Shown piece by piece: positions 20,001 through 29,675 of a stretch of DNA of 64,000 bases (the stretch's first letter is position 1; each line of letters starts with the position of its first letter). This DNA comes from Aminobacterium mobile DSM 12262. Its GTDB lineage: Bacteria > Synergistota > Synergistia > Synergistales > Aminobacteriaceae. The position numbers were made by a program, and so were the translations under genes. The stretch covers positions 1,302,001 to 1,366,000 of the forward strand of contig NZ_JAFZ01000001.1 of assembly GCF_000526395.1 (NCBI RefSeq), read 5' to 3'. The notes beneath the pieces were generated by a model that ran no database searches, was not told the origin of the DNA, and saw only the letters and a program-made list of their open reading frames with translations.

Positions 20001-20420
20001 CTAATCTTTTGCTGTGGCTGGAGAAGAGAAGAGTGAAAACAATAAGTTCCATCCATGACTCGAAGCTATAGAAGCAACCTCCATTTCTTCCTTTAAAGCG
20101 GGTATTCTCGCTACATGAACTACTCCGGTCTTTACATTAGCAACCATGCCTAGTTTCTTTTGGGAGTAGCCGTAAATAGCTTCTGGAGAAGTTAAAGAAG
20201 AAAGCACACGATGCATCTCCGTTTCCTGCATCTCATAACTTTCTATTTGCAAATTAATAGCATGAAGACGAGCCTCAAGTCGGTTAGAGTACAACCTTAA
20301 TATGCCCAAACCAATAAAAGACACAACCATAGCTAAAATGAAAAAGATAAAATACGGGCTGACTTTTCGTGCCGATCCACAGGGATACTCACATGTTTGG
20401 GAATCATACACGGTGTGCAC
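20001..20420 (-). CDS. ftsL: FtsL-like divisome protein
   Basis: 139 residues with one membrane span (about residues 24-45, FFILAMVVSFIGLGILRLY) followed by a heptad-rich segment expected to form a coiled coil. Sequence does not identify the family strongly. Position between rsmH and ftsI together with the bitopic coiled-coil form supports FtsL, which recruits FtsI/FtsW with FtsQ. The frame opens at GTG 20420, just 1 base from GGGAGG. GTG at 20411 has better spacing and may be the true start. Confidence 0.75.
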   Translation of the reverse strand: MHTVYDSQTCEYPCGSARKVSPYFIFFILAMVVSFIGLGILRLYSNRLEARLHAINLQIESYEMQETEMHRVLSSLTSPEAIYGYSQKKLGMVANVKTGVVHVARIPALKEEMEVASIASSHGWNLLFSLFSSPATAKD

Positions 20421-20427
20421 ACCTCCC

Positions 20428-21348
20428 TTAAGAATCCTCTTCCATATCTACTTCTCTCATAAATGCCCGAAACTTAGCGCTTCTAGCCTTATAATTTTCT
20501 TCTATTTCCTTTTCTGTAGGAATGAGAGGATGGCGGGTTAAAATAATGCCTTTACCTTCGTTTTTCCAGTCTCTCATGGCGTACTTAACAATGCGGTCTT
20601 CTAAAGAATGGTAACTAACAACAATAATGACTCCTTTATCTGCTACTTTTTCGATAGCAGCCTGCAACCCTTCTTCCAATTCAACAAGTTCATTATTTAC
20701 AAAAATACGAAGGGCCTGAAATACTTTCCGTGCTGGATGTCCCCCCATTTTCCTTTGAACAGGTGCCGGGAGAGAAGCTCTAATGGCCTCTACAAGTTGC
20801 GCGGTAGTTGAGATTTGACCGTTTTCTTTTCTATATCTGACAATACCAGATGCTATCCGTCTCGAATATCGCTCCTCTCCATATTTCCAAAAAATATCTG
20901 CCAAATCTTTTTCTGAAAAAGTATTTACTACGTCAGAAGCACGGAGCCCCTCAACTTCTTTAGAACTTTCCATGCGCATATCTAAAGGGCCATCTTGTTG
21001 GAAAGAAAAGCCTCGTTCCGGAAGGCTTAATTGCAGATTAGAAACTCCTAAATCAAAAACAACTCCATCAGGAGTTACTTTTTCTTTCTCTAACACAGAA
21101 ACAAGTCTACTGAAGGGAACAAGATAATAGTGAACTCTGTCTCCAAACGCAGCTAAACGGTCACGAGCCATAGAAAGAGCTTGCTCATCTCTATCCACGC
21201 CAATAAGTAAAACATCGGGAAATTGTGTAAGGATACTTTCTGCATATCCTCCCAACCCCAATGTTGCGTCGACTATCACACGCGGGACCGGTATCTGCTT
21301 GAGATGCTCTACTACCTCATTAATCATAACTGGAATATGCTCTACCAT
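20428..21348 (-). CDS. rsmH: RsmH, 16S rRNA C1402 N4-methyltransferase
   Basis: 306 residues. VDATLGLGGYAESIL is the SAM-binding loop, FDLGVSNLQL and GFSFQQDGPLDMRM are family hallmarks, and the C-terminus has SYHSLEDRIVK. It methylates the ribosomal P-site nucleotide C1402. The ATG overlaps the mraZ stop by one base (TAATG), so translation is coupled. Confidence 0.97.
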   Translation of the reverse strand: MVEHIPVMINEVVEHLKQIPVPRVIVDATLGLGGYAESILTQFPDVLLIGVDRDEQALSMARDRLAAFGDRVHYYLVPFSRLVSVLEKEKVTPDGVVFDLGVSNLQLSLPERGFSFQQDGPLDMRMESSKEVEGLRASDVVNTFSEKDLADIFWKYGEERYSRRIASGIVRYRKENGQISTTAQLVEAIRASLPAPVQRKMGGHPARKVFQALRIFVNNELVELEEGLQAAIEKVADKGVIIVVSYHSLEDRIVKYAMRDWKNEGKGIILTRHPLIPTEKEIEENYKARSAKFRAFMREVDMEEDS

Positions 21349-21773
21349 TAGAATCCATCTATCCCTTCTGCTATCTCTGGCAGCTCATCAAGAACAGTTT
21401 TGCTATACTGTTCCCAAATACCTTTATCCCAAAGCTCTATATGATCGCTTATCCCCACAAAAAAGGCATCAGTCAGAAGCTCCGCATGATCCCTTAAAAT
21501 CTGGGGGATAAGGATACGTCCGGCACTATCAATAGCCAATTCATGAGCACTAGCAAGCATAATTCGCATAAGCCCTCTGGTTTTGCTCTTTGAAAAAGGC
21601 AAACTTTGCAGTTTTTCCAAAACCTTTTGCCATTCCTCCATGGGATAGAGAGAAACACATCGATCTATACCTATAGTGGCAACAACACACTCCCCGAGCT
21701 CCTGCCTGAACTTGGCAGGAATAACCGTTCTTCCTTTAGCATCGACTCGGTGTTCGTAAGTTCCCACTAACAT
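21348..21773 (-). CDS. mraZ: MraZ, transcriptional regulator of the dcw cluster
   Basis: 141 residues from the ATG at 21773, chosen over an upstream frame opening at 21842 because GGGAGG is 7 bases before it and MraZ proteins start near MLVGTYEHRVDAKGR. Two tandem SpoVT-AbrB-like domains are seen (DAKGRTVIPAKFR and DSAGRILIPQILR). MraZ is known to bind repeats upstream of its own gene and regulate the dcw operon. Such repeats are visible at 21782-21821. Confidence 0.95.
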   Translation of the reverse strand: MLVGTYEHRVDAKGRTVIPAKFRQELGECVVATIGIDRCVSLYPMEEWQKVLEKLQSLPFSKSKTRGLMRIMLASAHELAIDSAGRILIPQILRDHAELLTDAFFVGISDHIELWDKGIWEQYSKTVLDELPEIAEGIDGF

Positions 21774-21781
21774 GGGGAAAC

Positions 21782-21821
21782 CTCCCACTTTATGACATTT
21801 TCTACCACTTTCTCCCACACT
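21782..21821 (-). promoter_or_regulatory. MraZ operator: four 10-bp direct repeats
   Basis: On the minus strand four adjacent 10-base units can be read: AGTGTGGGAG, AAAGTGGTAG, AAAATGTCAT and AAAGTGGGAG. Three share the GTGG[G/T]AG core at helical-turn spacing; the third unit is degenerate. Known MraZ sites are GTGGG-type repeats at 10-bp spacing immediately upstream of mraZ, which matches. The last unit merges with the mraZ ribosome-binding site. Confidence 0.8.
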
Positions 21822-21834
21822 AGCACCTACACAT

Positions 21835-21895
21835 AAAAACAAATAAGCCTGGAGGACTAAAAAATAAATAAAACAATAGTCCTCCAGGCTTATTT
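21835..21895 (-). terminator. Intrinsic terminator of rnpB
   Basis: A perfect 18-bp inverted repeat (21841-21858 with 21878-21895) encloses a 19-base AT-rich loop. On the minus strand it is followed by GTTTTT. It lies 20 bases beyond the RNase P RNA 3' end and separates rnpB from mraZ. Confidence 0.88.
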
Positions 21896-21914
21896 TTCAT
21901 CAAACTATAATAAA

Positions 21915-22252
21915 GGAGCATTTTATAAGCCGGGTTCTGTGTGAGAGATGACCATTTATCTGGGAAATACCTTACGGTACTTCTCAAGCGACCGTACCCA
22001 GGGGTCAGCGGGCCGCCTCTTTCCCCTCTATTCGGCCTTGCTCCGAGCGGGGTTTGCCTGGCATATCGGTTACCCGACACCCGGTGGGCTCTTACCCCAC
22101 CTTTTCACCCTTACTTTCTACTGCGAGAAAGCGGTTTCTTTCTGTGGCACTTTCCTTTGGTTCGCACCAACTGGACGTTATCCAGCACTCTGCCCTATGG
22201 AGCCCGGACTTTCCTCTACACCCAAAGGTGCAGCGGCCATCTAAAATACTCC
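21915..22252 (-). ncRNA. rnpB: RNase P RNA, bacterial type
   Basis: The minus strand has the universally conserved 5' element GAGGAAAGTCCGGGCTCC and the 3' element ACAGAACCCGGCTTAT, which pair to form P4. The ends form an 11-bp P1 helix, GGAGTATTTTA with TAAAATGCTCC, so the 338-base limits can be set by structure. Several short open frames across it on both strands are artefacts. An AT-rich stretch upstream (22253-22300) probably holds the promoter, but no convincing -35/-10 pair is seen. It catalyses tRNA 5' maturation. Confidence 0.96.
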
Positions 22253-22370
22253 TTATATATTATTCTAACATTTTTTATTCTTTGAGAAAGAGCAAAATCC
22301 TATAAATATGGTATATATGGTTCATAAACTATGGGTAATAATCGGATTAGAACTTAATTGAGGTGAGGAA

Positions 22371-23180
22371 ATGGACGAGATAGAAAAAAAGTATGATTCT
22401 CCTGCATACAACAACTTTAAGAAGAAGATACGAAATTTGACTGGGCTTGATCTAAATTCTTATAAAAATCAAATCCACCGTCGCGTGCACATGTTAATGC
22501 AAAGATGGAATATAACCGATTATGATGCATATTTTGATTTAGTAAAAAAAGAAGAAAAAAAGCTTCGAGAATTTCTCGATTATCTTACGATTAATGTATC
22601 GGAATTCTTTAGGAACCCCCCTCGATGGGATGATCTTCAAAACAAGGTCCTACCTGAATTAATTAAAACTCGGGGATCCAAAAGACTAAAATTGTGGAGT
22701 GCTGGCAGCGCTACAGGAGAAGAACCCTATTCTCTTGCAATGTTGTCTATGGAAACAAAACTTCATTGCCCTCCTTATGTACTCGCCAGCGATATAGATG
22801 AAGGAGCAATTAAAATTGCACAGAAAGGAGAATATCACATACGGCAGCTAGCCAACCTTTCTCAAGAGTATGTTGATAAATACTTTTCAAAGATAAATGA
22901 GGAAAGCTTCTCCATACGGGAAGGAGTCAAGAAACGCGTCAGCTTTGAACGACTCAACTTAATAGACGACCCATTTGGACAAGATTTTGACCTCATCCTC
23001 TGTCGAAATGTTGTTATCTATTTTTCGGCAGAGACCAAGAAAAATCTTTATTTAAAATTTTACAAAGCCCTCCGTCCTGGAGGTTTTCTTCTTGTGGGAT
23101 CTACCGAACAAATTTTTGAACATAAGGCGCTAGGTTTTGAATCTGCCGGGCCATTCCTGTATAAAAAATCTCTTCCTTGA
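22371..23180 (+). CDS. cheR: CheR-type protein-glutamate O-methyltransferase
   Basis: 269 residues. The N-terminal helical domain (GLDLNSYKNQIHRRVHMLMQRW) is followed by a SAM-dependent methyltransferase domain with LWSAGSATGEEPYSLAM and ILCRNVVIYF, both CheR signatures. CheR methylates receptor glutamates in chemotaxis. The start is supported by GAGGTGAGG before the ATG. It is the only complete plus-strand gene in the first half of the window. No other chemotaxis gene is nearby, so its receptors must be elsewhere, or it acts in a different signalling route. Confidence 0.93.
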   Translation: MDEIEKKYDSPAYNNFKKKIRNLTGLDLNSYKNQIHRRVHMLMQRWNITDYDAYFDLVKKEEKKLREFLDYLTINVSEFFRNPPRWDDLQNKVLPELIKTRGSKRLKLWSAGSATGEEPYSLAMLSMETKLHCPPYVLASDIDEGAIKIAQKGEYHIRQLANLSQEYVDKYFSKINEESFSIREGVKKRVSFERLNLIDDPFGQDFDLILCRNVVIYFSAETKKNLYLKFYKALRPGGFLLVGSTEQIFEHKALGFESAGPFLYKKSLP

Positions 23181-23279
23181 TATCTTCTCTCTATAGAAAA
23201 CCCCTATGCTCTAGTGGGAAATGCCCGAAGCAGTGTAAAAACATGACCTCTATAATTCTCTGATTTTTCACAAAACAGT

Positions 23280-23310
23280 AAGGCCGGGGAAATTAAATTT
23301 CCCCGGCCTT
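23280..23310. terminator. Bidirectional terminator between cheR and the ATPase operon
   Basis: A 15-bp perfect GC-rich stem with a single-base loop is flanked by T-rich tails on both strands (ATTGTTTT on plus, TACTGTTTTG on minus). It can stop cheR from one side and the ATPase operon from the other. Confidence 0.88.
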
Positions 23311-23316
23311 ATTGTT

Positions 23317-23940
23317 TTAATGTGAACGCACTATATCTTTAATTTTCATCAACCGGCTGAGAGTTGACCGCTCCTGCTCATCTAGCTTCATCGTAATATA
23401 CCGAATAGTTTCGTTAAAGTTAGGTATCATTACGTGTTCCAAAGCATTGACTCGACGTCTCGTTTTTTCAATTTCAGAAGCCATAAGCCGAATAGCCTTT
23501 TCTTTTGCTGCCAAAGCAATGAGCTTAGGAATTAACTTGGAGAATCGCTCTAAAGCGACGTCCAAACTCCCTTGAGACGTTGCAAGCCCATAGCTTAAAG
23601 CCTCTCCCTGCTGCTCTACCGTATATTCAGGTACAACAACGCTCATGACATTGCGTTCTTGTACTTTCAAATTACATCGTGTCCCTGAAATCATAAGAGC
23701 CTGCTCCAGCATTGCAGGTAAAGTCTGAGCCCGAGCAAGAAGGAAACTATGGTAACAATCTCCCAATTCTACCTCAAGCTCCTCTCGCAATGCCTTCCCT
23801 TCGCGAGCACGTTCAAGAAAGGCTTTAATTAAGGCATCTTGCTTATCTTTAAGAAGCTTATGTCCACGTTTAGCTACAACGAGTCGTTTTTTTAGACGAG
23901 AAAGCTCCATCCGGTTGGGGTTGACGTTCAACCGTGGCAT
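23317..23940 (-). CDS. atpD: V-type ATP synthase subunit D
   Basis: 207 residues. The start MPRLNVNPNRMELSRLKKRL is the typical opening of V/A-ATPase subunit D, and the protein is long-helical with a central part rich in Ala/Glu. Subunit D is the central rotor shaft inside the A3B3 head. It is the last gene of the operon, 13 bases after atpB, and is followed by a strong terminator. Confidence 0.96.
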   Translation of the reverse strand: MPRLNVNPNRMELSRLKKRLVVAKRGHKLLKDKQDALIKAFLERAREGKALREELEVELGDCYHSFLLARAQTLPAMLEQALMISGTRCNLKVQERNVMSVVVPEYTVEQQGEALSYGLATSQGSLDVALERFSKLIPKLIALAAKEKAIRLMASEIEKTRRRVNALEHVMIPNFNETIRYITMKLDEQERSTLSRLMKIKDIVRSH

Positions 23941-23953
23941 ACTTCGTCACCCC

Positions 23954-25378
23954 CTACTTTACAACGGGAACTGCTTCTTCGTTTTTCCCCTCTTCTTGCA
24001 GCCTCGGTTTGAGATATTTCTCTATATATGCATCACGAACACGTTTGAGCTCTTTCACTGGAATCATCGTCAAAAGATTCCAACCTAATTCGAGTGTTTC
24101 ATCAACTTTGCGGTTCTCATATTCGCCTTGACGGACATATTTGTCTTCAAACTCATCTGCAAAACAGGCAAAGGCCTTATCTTCTTCAGTAAGGGCACCT
24201 TCTCCAAGAATAACCGCAAGCTCCTTAGCTTCTTTGCCGCGAGCATAAGCAGCAAAAAGCTGGTTCATAAGGTCTGCATGATCTTCTCTGGTTTTTCCCT
24301 TACCGATACCTTTATCCTTAAGACGAGACAAAGAAGGCATAACGTCTACAGGCGGATAGATGCCCTTACGATGAAGACCTCGACTCAAGATAATCTGTCC
24401 TTCTGTAATATATCCTGTCAAGTCAGGAATAGGGTGAGTCTTATCGTCTTCTGGCATAGTCAGAATAGGAATCTGAGTAATGGATCCCTTTTTCCCCTTC
24501 AGACGACCAGCTCTTTCATACATGGTGGCAAGGTCTGTATAGAGATAACCAGGATAACCTCGCCGTCCCGGAACTTCCTTACGGGCAGCAGAAATCTCTC
24601 GCAGTGCTTCGCAGTAGTTGGTTAAGTCTGTCAAAATAACCACTACATGCATATCCTGTTCAAATGCTAGGTACTCCGCAGCTGTCAATGCAAGCCGAGG
24701 TGTAGTAATCCGTTCAATAGCTGGGTCATCCGCTAAGTTAACGAACATTACAGTCCTCTGTATAGCGCCAGTTCTTCTGAAGTCTTCCATAAAGAACGAA
24801 GCTTCTTCAAAAGTGATACCCATGGCAGCAAAAACAACTGCAAAATCCTCATGCCCGCTAATAACGGTGGCCTGACGAGCTATTTGGGCAGCCATTCTGT
24901 TGTGAGGCAGACCACTTCCAGAGAATATAGGCAACTTCTGTCCACGAACCATTGGGTTCATGCCATCAATAGTAGAAATACCGGTCTGGATAAACTCAGA
25001 AGGATAGTCTCGAGAATAAGGATTCATCGGCATTCCATTGATATCCAGCTTTTTGTCAGGAAGGATAGGAGCTCCTCCATCAATAGGTTCTCCCCGTCCG
25101 TTAAAGATACGCCCTAACAAATCCCGGCTAACTGGAAGCATCAAAACCTTCCCAAGGAAGCGGAGTTTTGTATTCTGTATGTCGATTCCATCGGTTCCCT
25201 CAAAGACCTGGACAAGGGCCCTATCTGATGTTATCTCAAGAACACGTCCTCGCCGCAATTCTCCACTGGCAAGCTCAATCTCCACCAGTTCGTCATAACG
25301 GACATCCTTGGTTTTCTCCACAACCAGAAGTGGGCCAGATAACTCGGTGATGGTACTATACTCTTTAGGCAGCATCAC
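23954..25378 (-). CDS. atpB: V-type ATP synthase subunit B
   Basis: 474 residues. The position of the Walker A motif carries GSGLPHN instead of a P-loop, which is the known non-catalytic B-subunit state. [18 protein letters not shown] and [14 protein letters not shown] are family signatures. It alternates with A subunits in the V1 head. The start may be GTG 25378 or the ATG one codon later. It overlaps atpA by 14 bases. Confidence 0.97.
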   Translation of the reverse strand: MMLPKEYSTITELSGPLLVVEKTKDVRYDELVEIELASGELRRGRVLEITSDRALVQVFEGTDGIDIQNTKLRFLGKVLMLPVSRDLLGRIFNGRGEPIDGGAPILPDKKLDINGMPMNPYSRDYPSEFIQTGISTIDGMNPMVRGQKLPIFSGSGLPHNRMAAQIARQATVISGHEDFAVVFAAMGITFEEASFFMEDFRRTGAIQRTVMFVNLADDPAIERITTPRLALTAAEYLAFEQDMHVVVILTDLTNYCEALREISAARKEVPGRRGYPGYLYTDLATMYERAGRLKGKKGSITQIPILTMPEDDKTHPIPDLTGYITEGQIILSRGLHRKGIYPPVDVMPSLSRLKDKGIGKGKTREDHADLMNQLFAAYARGKEAKELAVILGEGALTEEDKAFACFADEFEDKYVRQGEYENRKVDETLELGWNLLTMIPVKELKRVRDAYIEKYLKPRLQEEGKNEEAVPVVK

Positions 25379-27161
25379 TATCGCCCCCCACTGGTATTAA
25401 TGCATTTATCTCTTTCTTCATTTGGTCTTCTAGCGTATCAAGCTGTTCAATCTCTTTTTCATCTACATAACGCATTCTAGCGATTTGCTCTCGTACAGGA
25501 AGATTGAATACCTTATTCATATCTGCGCCACGTTTCAGCCCATCCATAGAGAGATGATGGAACATTAAAATATTCTTTAACATTTTAAATTGTTTTCTCA
25601 TAGAGGCATATGTGTCAATCTCATGGAAAGCATTTTGGTGCAAGAAATCTTCTCGAAGTGATTTAGCAGTTTCCAAAACCATTCGTTCCTCTTTGGAAAG
25701 AGCGTCTATTCCCACGAGACGAACGATCTCTCTTAGTTGATCCTCTTCTTCAAGAAGAGACATCCCCTCTACGCGAAGAGAACTCCATTCATCGTCAAAC
25801 TGAGAATCCCAGTATTTGTCCATAGTATCGGTGTATAGGGAGTAGCTCAACAACCAGTTGATCGCCGGGAAATGACGCTGATAGGCCAAGCTAGCATCAA
25901 GTCCCCAAAATACTTTAGTCACACGGAGAGTGTTTTGGCTTACTGGTTCAGAAAGGTCTCCACCAGGAGGTGAAACTGCTCCTATAGCTGTTACAGATCC
26001 TTCTCTGCCATCAGAACCCAGGCAAATAGCCCGTCCCGCTCTTTCATAGAAACTGGCTAACCGCGTTCCTAGGTATGCAGGGTATCCTTCTTCCCCTGGC
26101 ATTTCTTCAAGTCGTCCTGACATTTCTCGGAGAGCCTCAGCCCAACGACTTGTAGAATCTGCCATAAGAGCCACAGAGTATCCCATGTCTCGGTAGTACT
26201 CTGCAATTGCAATGGCGGTGTAGATACTCGCTTCTCGCGCAGCGACAGGCATATTAGACGTGTTAGCTATAAGAACCGTACGTTTCATCAAAGGTTCCCC
26301 CGAGCGTGGGTCTTCTAGCTCAGGGAACTCCAATAGAACGTCTGTCATTTCGTTGCCTCGCTCGCCGCAACCTACGTACACTACGATATCGGCTTCTGCC
26401 CACTTTGCGAGCTGGTGCTGAATAACTGTTTTCCCTGAACCAAAAGGTCCTGGGACACATGCCGTTCCCCCTTTTGCTATAGGGAAGAAAGCATCGACAA
26501 CTCGCTGTCCTGTAGTTAACGGAATAATAGGGGGCAAACGCCGAGCTACTGGTCTAGGCTTACGCACAGGCCAACGTTGGAACATAGAAACATTCACTTC
26601 GTCTCCTGTTTTCGCTTTTACAACAGCCACTGTTTCTTCTACTGTAAACTGACCCTGTTTTATCTCAGAAACAGTTCCTCGTACTCCATAAGGAACCATT
26701 ATCCGATGTTCCACTAAAACTGTTTCTTGAACTATACCCAGGACATCGCCGGGCTGAACAGCATCCCCAACTTTAACTCGTGGTATAAACTCCCATTTTT
26801 TCTCTCTGTCTATGGAAGGAACTTCAATTCCACGAGAAATAAAGTGGCTCTTGGCAGCGTCCTCTATTAGGTTCAAAGGACGCTGTACCCCATCGTAAAA
26901 CTGCTCTATGATTCCTGGACCTAACTCTACGCTCAGGGGTTCGCCGGTACTTACGACAGGTTCACCAGGCATAAGGCCAGAAGTTTCTTCGTAGGCCTGA
27001 ATTGAAGCTGTATCGCCTTTCAACTCAATAATTTCACCTACAAGACCTATATTCCCTACTCGTACCACGTCGTACATACTAGCACCATACATGCCCTTCG
27101 CGACAACGAGCGGTCCGGAGATTTTTTCAATGGTCCCTTTTATGACCTTTTCCGTGGCCAC
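25365..27161 (-). CDS. atpA: V-type ATP synthase catalytic subunit A
   Basis: 598 residues. The P-loop is [14 protein letters not shown], and the long A-subunit insertion (about residues 100-190, with [18 protein letters not shown]) is present. [31 protein letters not shown] carries the catalytic-site signature. It hydrolyses or makes ATP at the A/B interfaces. It starts with GTG preceded by GGAGG. Confidence 0.98.
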   Translation of the reverse strand: MATEKVIKGTIEKISGPLVVAKGMYGASMYDVVRVGNIGLVGEIIELKGDTASIQAYEETSGLMPGEPVVSTGEPLSVELGPGIIEQFYDGVQRPLNLIEDAAKSHFISRGIEVPSIDREKKWEFIPRVKVGDAVQPGDVLGIVQETVLVEHRIMVPYGVRGTVSEIKQGQFTVEETVAVVKAKTGDEVNVSMFQRWPVRKPRPVARRLPPIIPLTTGQRVVDAFFPIAKGGTACVPGPFGSGKTVIQHQLAKWAEADIVVYVGCGERGNEMTDVLLEFPELEDPRSGEPLMKRTVLIANTSNMPVAAREASIYTAIAIAEYYRDMGYSVALMADSTSRWAEALREMSGRLEEMPGEEGYPAYLGTRLASFYERAGRAICLGSDGREGSVTAIGAVSPPGGDLSEPVSQNTLRVTKVFWGLDASLAYQRHFPAINWLLSYSLYTDTMDKYWDSQFDDEWSSLRVEGMSLLEEEDQLREIVRLVGIDALSKEERMVLETAKSLREDFLHQNAFHEIDTYASMRKQFKMLKNILMFHHLSMDGLKRGADMNKVFNLPVREQIARMRYVDEKEIEQLDTLEDQMKKEINALIPVGGDSDAA

Positions 27162-27186
27162 AATGTATCGCCTCCAGCATCAAATT

Positions 27187-27525
27187 CTATTTCACAGCAA
27201 AGATATCCATGCCGACAGCTCGTTCTACACTGTTACGAATGGATTTTAGTCCTGTCCCAGAACTTCCTTTGAGTCCAGGGATCGGTAAAACGCTTACAGC
27301 ATATTCCTCGTTCACAGTCTCCACTGTGGACATAAATTTTTCGAAAAGATGCTCTTGAACAAAAATAACCGCGTACTTTTCTCGAGCTAGCTGCAAAAGA
27401 AGAGATTCAAAATGCCCACTCTCTTCTTCAGACATAACATAAGGCTTCACCCCTACCGCCTGGAAAGGAAGTACTGTTTCATATTCGCCGATAGCAGCCA
27501 TAGGCTGATTCACTTCTTTAGCCAC
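27187..27525 (-). CDS. atpF: V-type ATP synthase subunit F
   Basis: 112 residues with the small Rossmann-like form of V/A-ATPase F (AAIGEYETVLPFQAVGVKP, then YAVIFVQEHLFEK). F binds the D rotor shaft. The frame starts at a GTG (27525) with AGGAGG ten bases before it; an internal ATG eight codons later is an alternative. It overlaps the end of subunit C by 8 bases. Confidence 0.9.
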   Translation of the reverse strand: MAKEVNQPMAAIGEYETVLPFQAVGVKPYVMSEEESGHFESLLLQLAREKYAVIFVQEHLFEKFMSTVETVNEEYAVSVLPIPGLKGSSGTGLKSIRNSVERAVGMDIFAVK

Positions 27526-28528
27526 GACGCATCAACCTCCTCGCCAGATCTTTGTCCATGGCATTAGCAACAGAAACCAACGCAACTCGTACATTTTTCG
27601 CTTCCATTTCTTTATGCCACAAATAATTAAGAACATTTTCCGGAGCAAAAGCACTATATTTTGCTGTCTGAAGAATACTTGTTACGTAATCATCTAAAAT
27701 CTTTTCCATTTCCACGAGGAGTGCATTCATATCTGCCCCATCTTGTACGTGATAAAGAACTCTCCCTATATCTGCATAAGAAAGAACCCGAACCCAACTT
27801 TCTATAGGTTCCGACAACATAGAAAGCAGCTGCTCTACTGACACGAAACCTCCATCATGGAGATAGGACTGAACACTGGCCGCATCTTTATCCATTCTTT
27901 TAAGGCGGAACATATTTCGTACATTTTCAGCGTCAACTTTTCCACGAACCCAACGTAGAGGAGCTTCATACTCCAAACTACGGGCTATCTTAAACATTTC
28001 GCGGAAAAGTACGTTGTCAAGGAGGCGCTCCACCTCAAGAATATCTCGGGTTTGATCCCATAAGGCAAAAGACTTTGGTAAAACCGAGTGAAGATCATAA
28101 GGCAACAACCTGTAATCTTCCGTTTCTACTGCCATAATAAGATCATCTGTCGGGATATTGGCTAGCGCCGTTAATAGCTCGAAATGACGCTCTCCTCCCT
28201 CGCGCTGAAGAATCTGGCCTTTGAGAAGAACCTTTACATTATGAAAATCGTAAGGCAACCGACATATCTCTACCAAACCAGAGTCTGGAACAAATTTTTT
28301 TACCTCATTATAAATATAAAGAAGTTCCGACTCTATGGCCTTATCGAATTCTGTATTGGATTTCAGCTCCACTAACCATGAGGAATATACTGTCTCCCCC
28401 AAAATCTTCATGGCGCTGTCCAGATCTTCACAATCGATCAGTCTCTGCAGCACGCTATCATCGAGAAGGCGGCTTTCCATAGCTCGCAGGCGAGCAACCG
28501 CATAACAATACCGCTCAGCTGTAGCCAT
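27518..28528 (-). CDS. atpC: V-type ATP synthase subunit C
   Basis: 336 residues, mostly helical, with family features YCYAVARLRAMESRLL at the N-terminus and ENVLNYLWHKEMEAKNVRVAL near the C-terminus. Subunit C (d in eukaryotes) is the funnel linking the central shaft to the membrane ring. GGGAGG precedes the ATG. Confidence 0.93.
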   Translation of the reverse strand: MATAERYCYAVARLRAMESRLLDDSVLQRLIDCEDLDSAMKILGETVYSSWLVELKSNTEFDKAIESELLYIYNEVKKFVPDSGLVEICRLPYDFHNVKVLLKGQILQREGGERHFELLTALANIPTDDLIMAVETEDYRLLPYDLHSVLPKSFALWDQTRDILEVERLLDNVLFREMFKIARSLEYEAPLRWVRGKVDAENVRNMFRLKRMDKDAASVQSYLHDGGFVSVEQLLSMLSEPIESWVRVLSYADIGRVLYHVQDGADMNALLVEMEKILDDYVTSILQTAKYSAFAPENVLNYLWHKEMEAKNVRVALVSVANAMDKDLARRLMRRG

Positions 28529-28545
28529 GCTGCCCCACCTCCCGT

Positions 28546-29127
28546 CTACTCCGAGAACAGCCGTTTCGCAACGTCTGCCTCGATTTCTTCTCTAATCCAC
28601 ATAATCAGCATATCCCAAGAGCAGTTGGTATCAATATCGCCCTTCCGAAGGATAAACCCTCCGCTCATAGGAATTTGAACGGCTTCAAGGGTGAGAGATG
28701 TTTTATGTTTCTCATTATATTTTTTTAGCCATTCCCCATTGAGATATTTCTCCTTTGGAGAGACTAATACTTTTTCATCTCCTGACTCCGAAGCCCGTTC
28801 TAAGAGCTTTTCACAAAAAGCAAGATATTTCTCTTCTGGAAGAGACGCTAAAATTTTCAACGACTCGCCAAAAGCTTCTGTAATAAGATCTTGTTTAGCT
28901 CCAAGCAAAATTTTCTTTACATCTAAGTTTGCAACAATTTCACGCCTATTGAAAACTTCTGGTTTTTCTGTACTAAAGCGATTCGCATAAAACGACTCTA
29001 TTTTACTTGCTTCGCCTTCAGTAACAGTTTCTATCTCTTTTACTTTCAATCTCGCATCTTCCAGAATTTTCTCTGCCTCTTTTTGCGCATCAGCTTCAAT
29101 TTTAACTTTTATATCTGCCAAAGACAT
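28546..29127 (-). CDS. atpE: V-type ATP synthase subunit E
   Basis: 193 residues from the ATG at 29127, chosen over one two codons earlier because of spacing from GAGG. The N-terminal half is a charged coiled coil (ADAQKEAEKILEDARLKVKEIE) and the C-terminal half is globular. This is the form of subunit E, a peripheral stator stalk that pairs with the small coiled-coil G/H protein encoded at the operon head. The family call rests on position and form more than strong motifs. Confidence 0.85.
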   Translation of the reverse strand: MSLADIKVKIEADAQKEAEKILEDARLKVKEIETVTEGEASKIESFYANRFSTEKPEVFNRREIVANLDVKKILLGAKQDLITEAFGESLKILASLPEEKYLAFCEKLLERASESGDEKVLVSPKEKYLNGEWLKKYNEKHKTSLTLEAVQIPMSGGFILRKGDIDTNCSWDMLIMWIREEIEADVAKRLFSE

Positions 29128-29153
29128 AACCATTCACCTCAAATCGCGAATGG

Positions 29154-29636
<483 letters not shown>

Positions 29637-29675
29637 TTAAAACACTCCCCTCGTTCTGAGAACTTAATCCATCAA

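Noticed and set aside
21941-22305. Three overlapping plus-strand open frames of 83-114 codons
   Set aside because: They lie entirely across rnpB in antisense; the RNA is identified by P4 and P1 pairing and explains the base composition.
24128-24625. Plus-strand open frame of 165 codons
   Set aside because: It is antisense to the well-conserved atpB and has no ribosome site or recognisable protein features.
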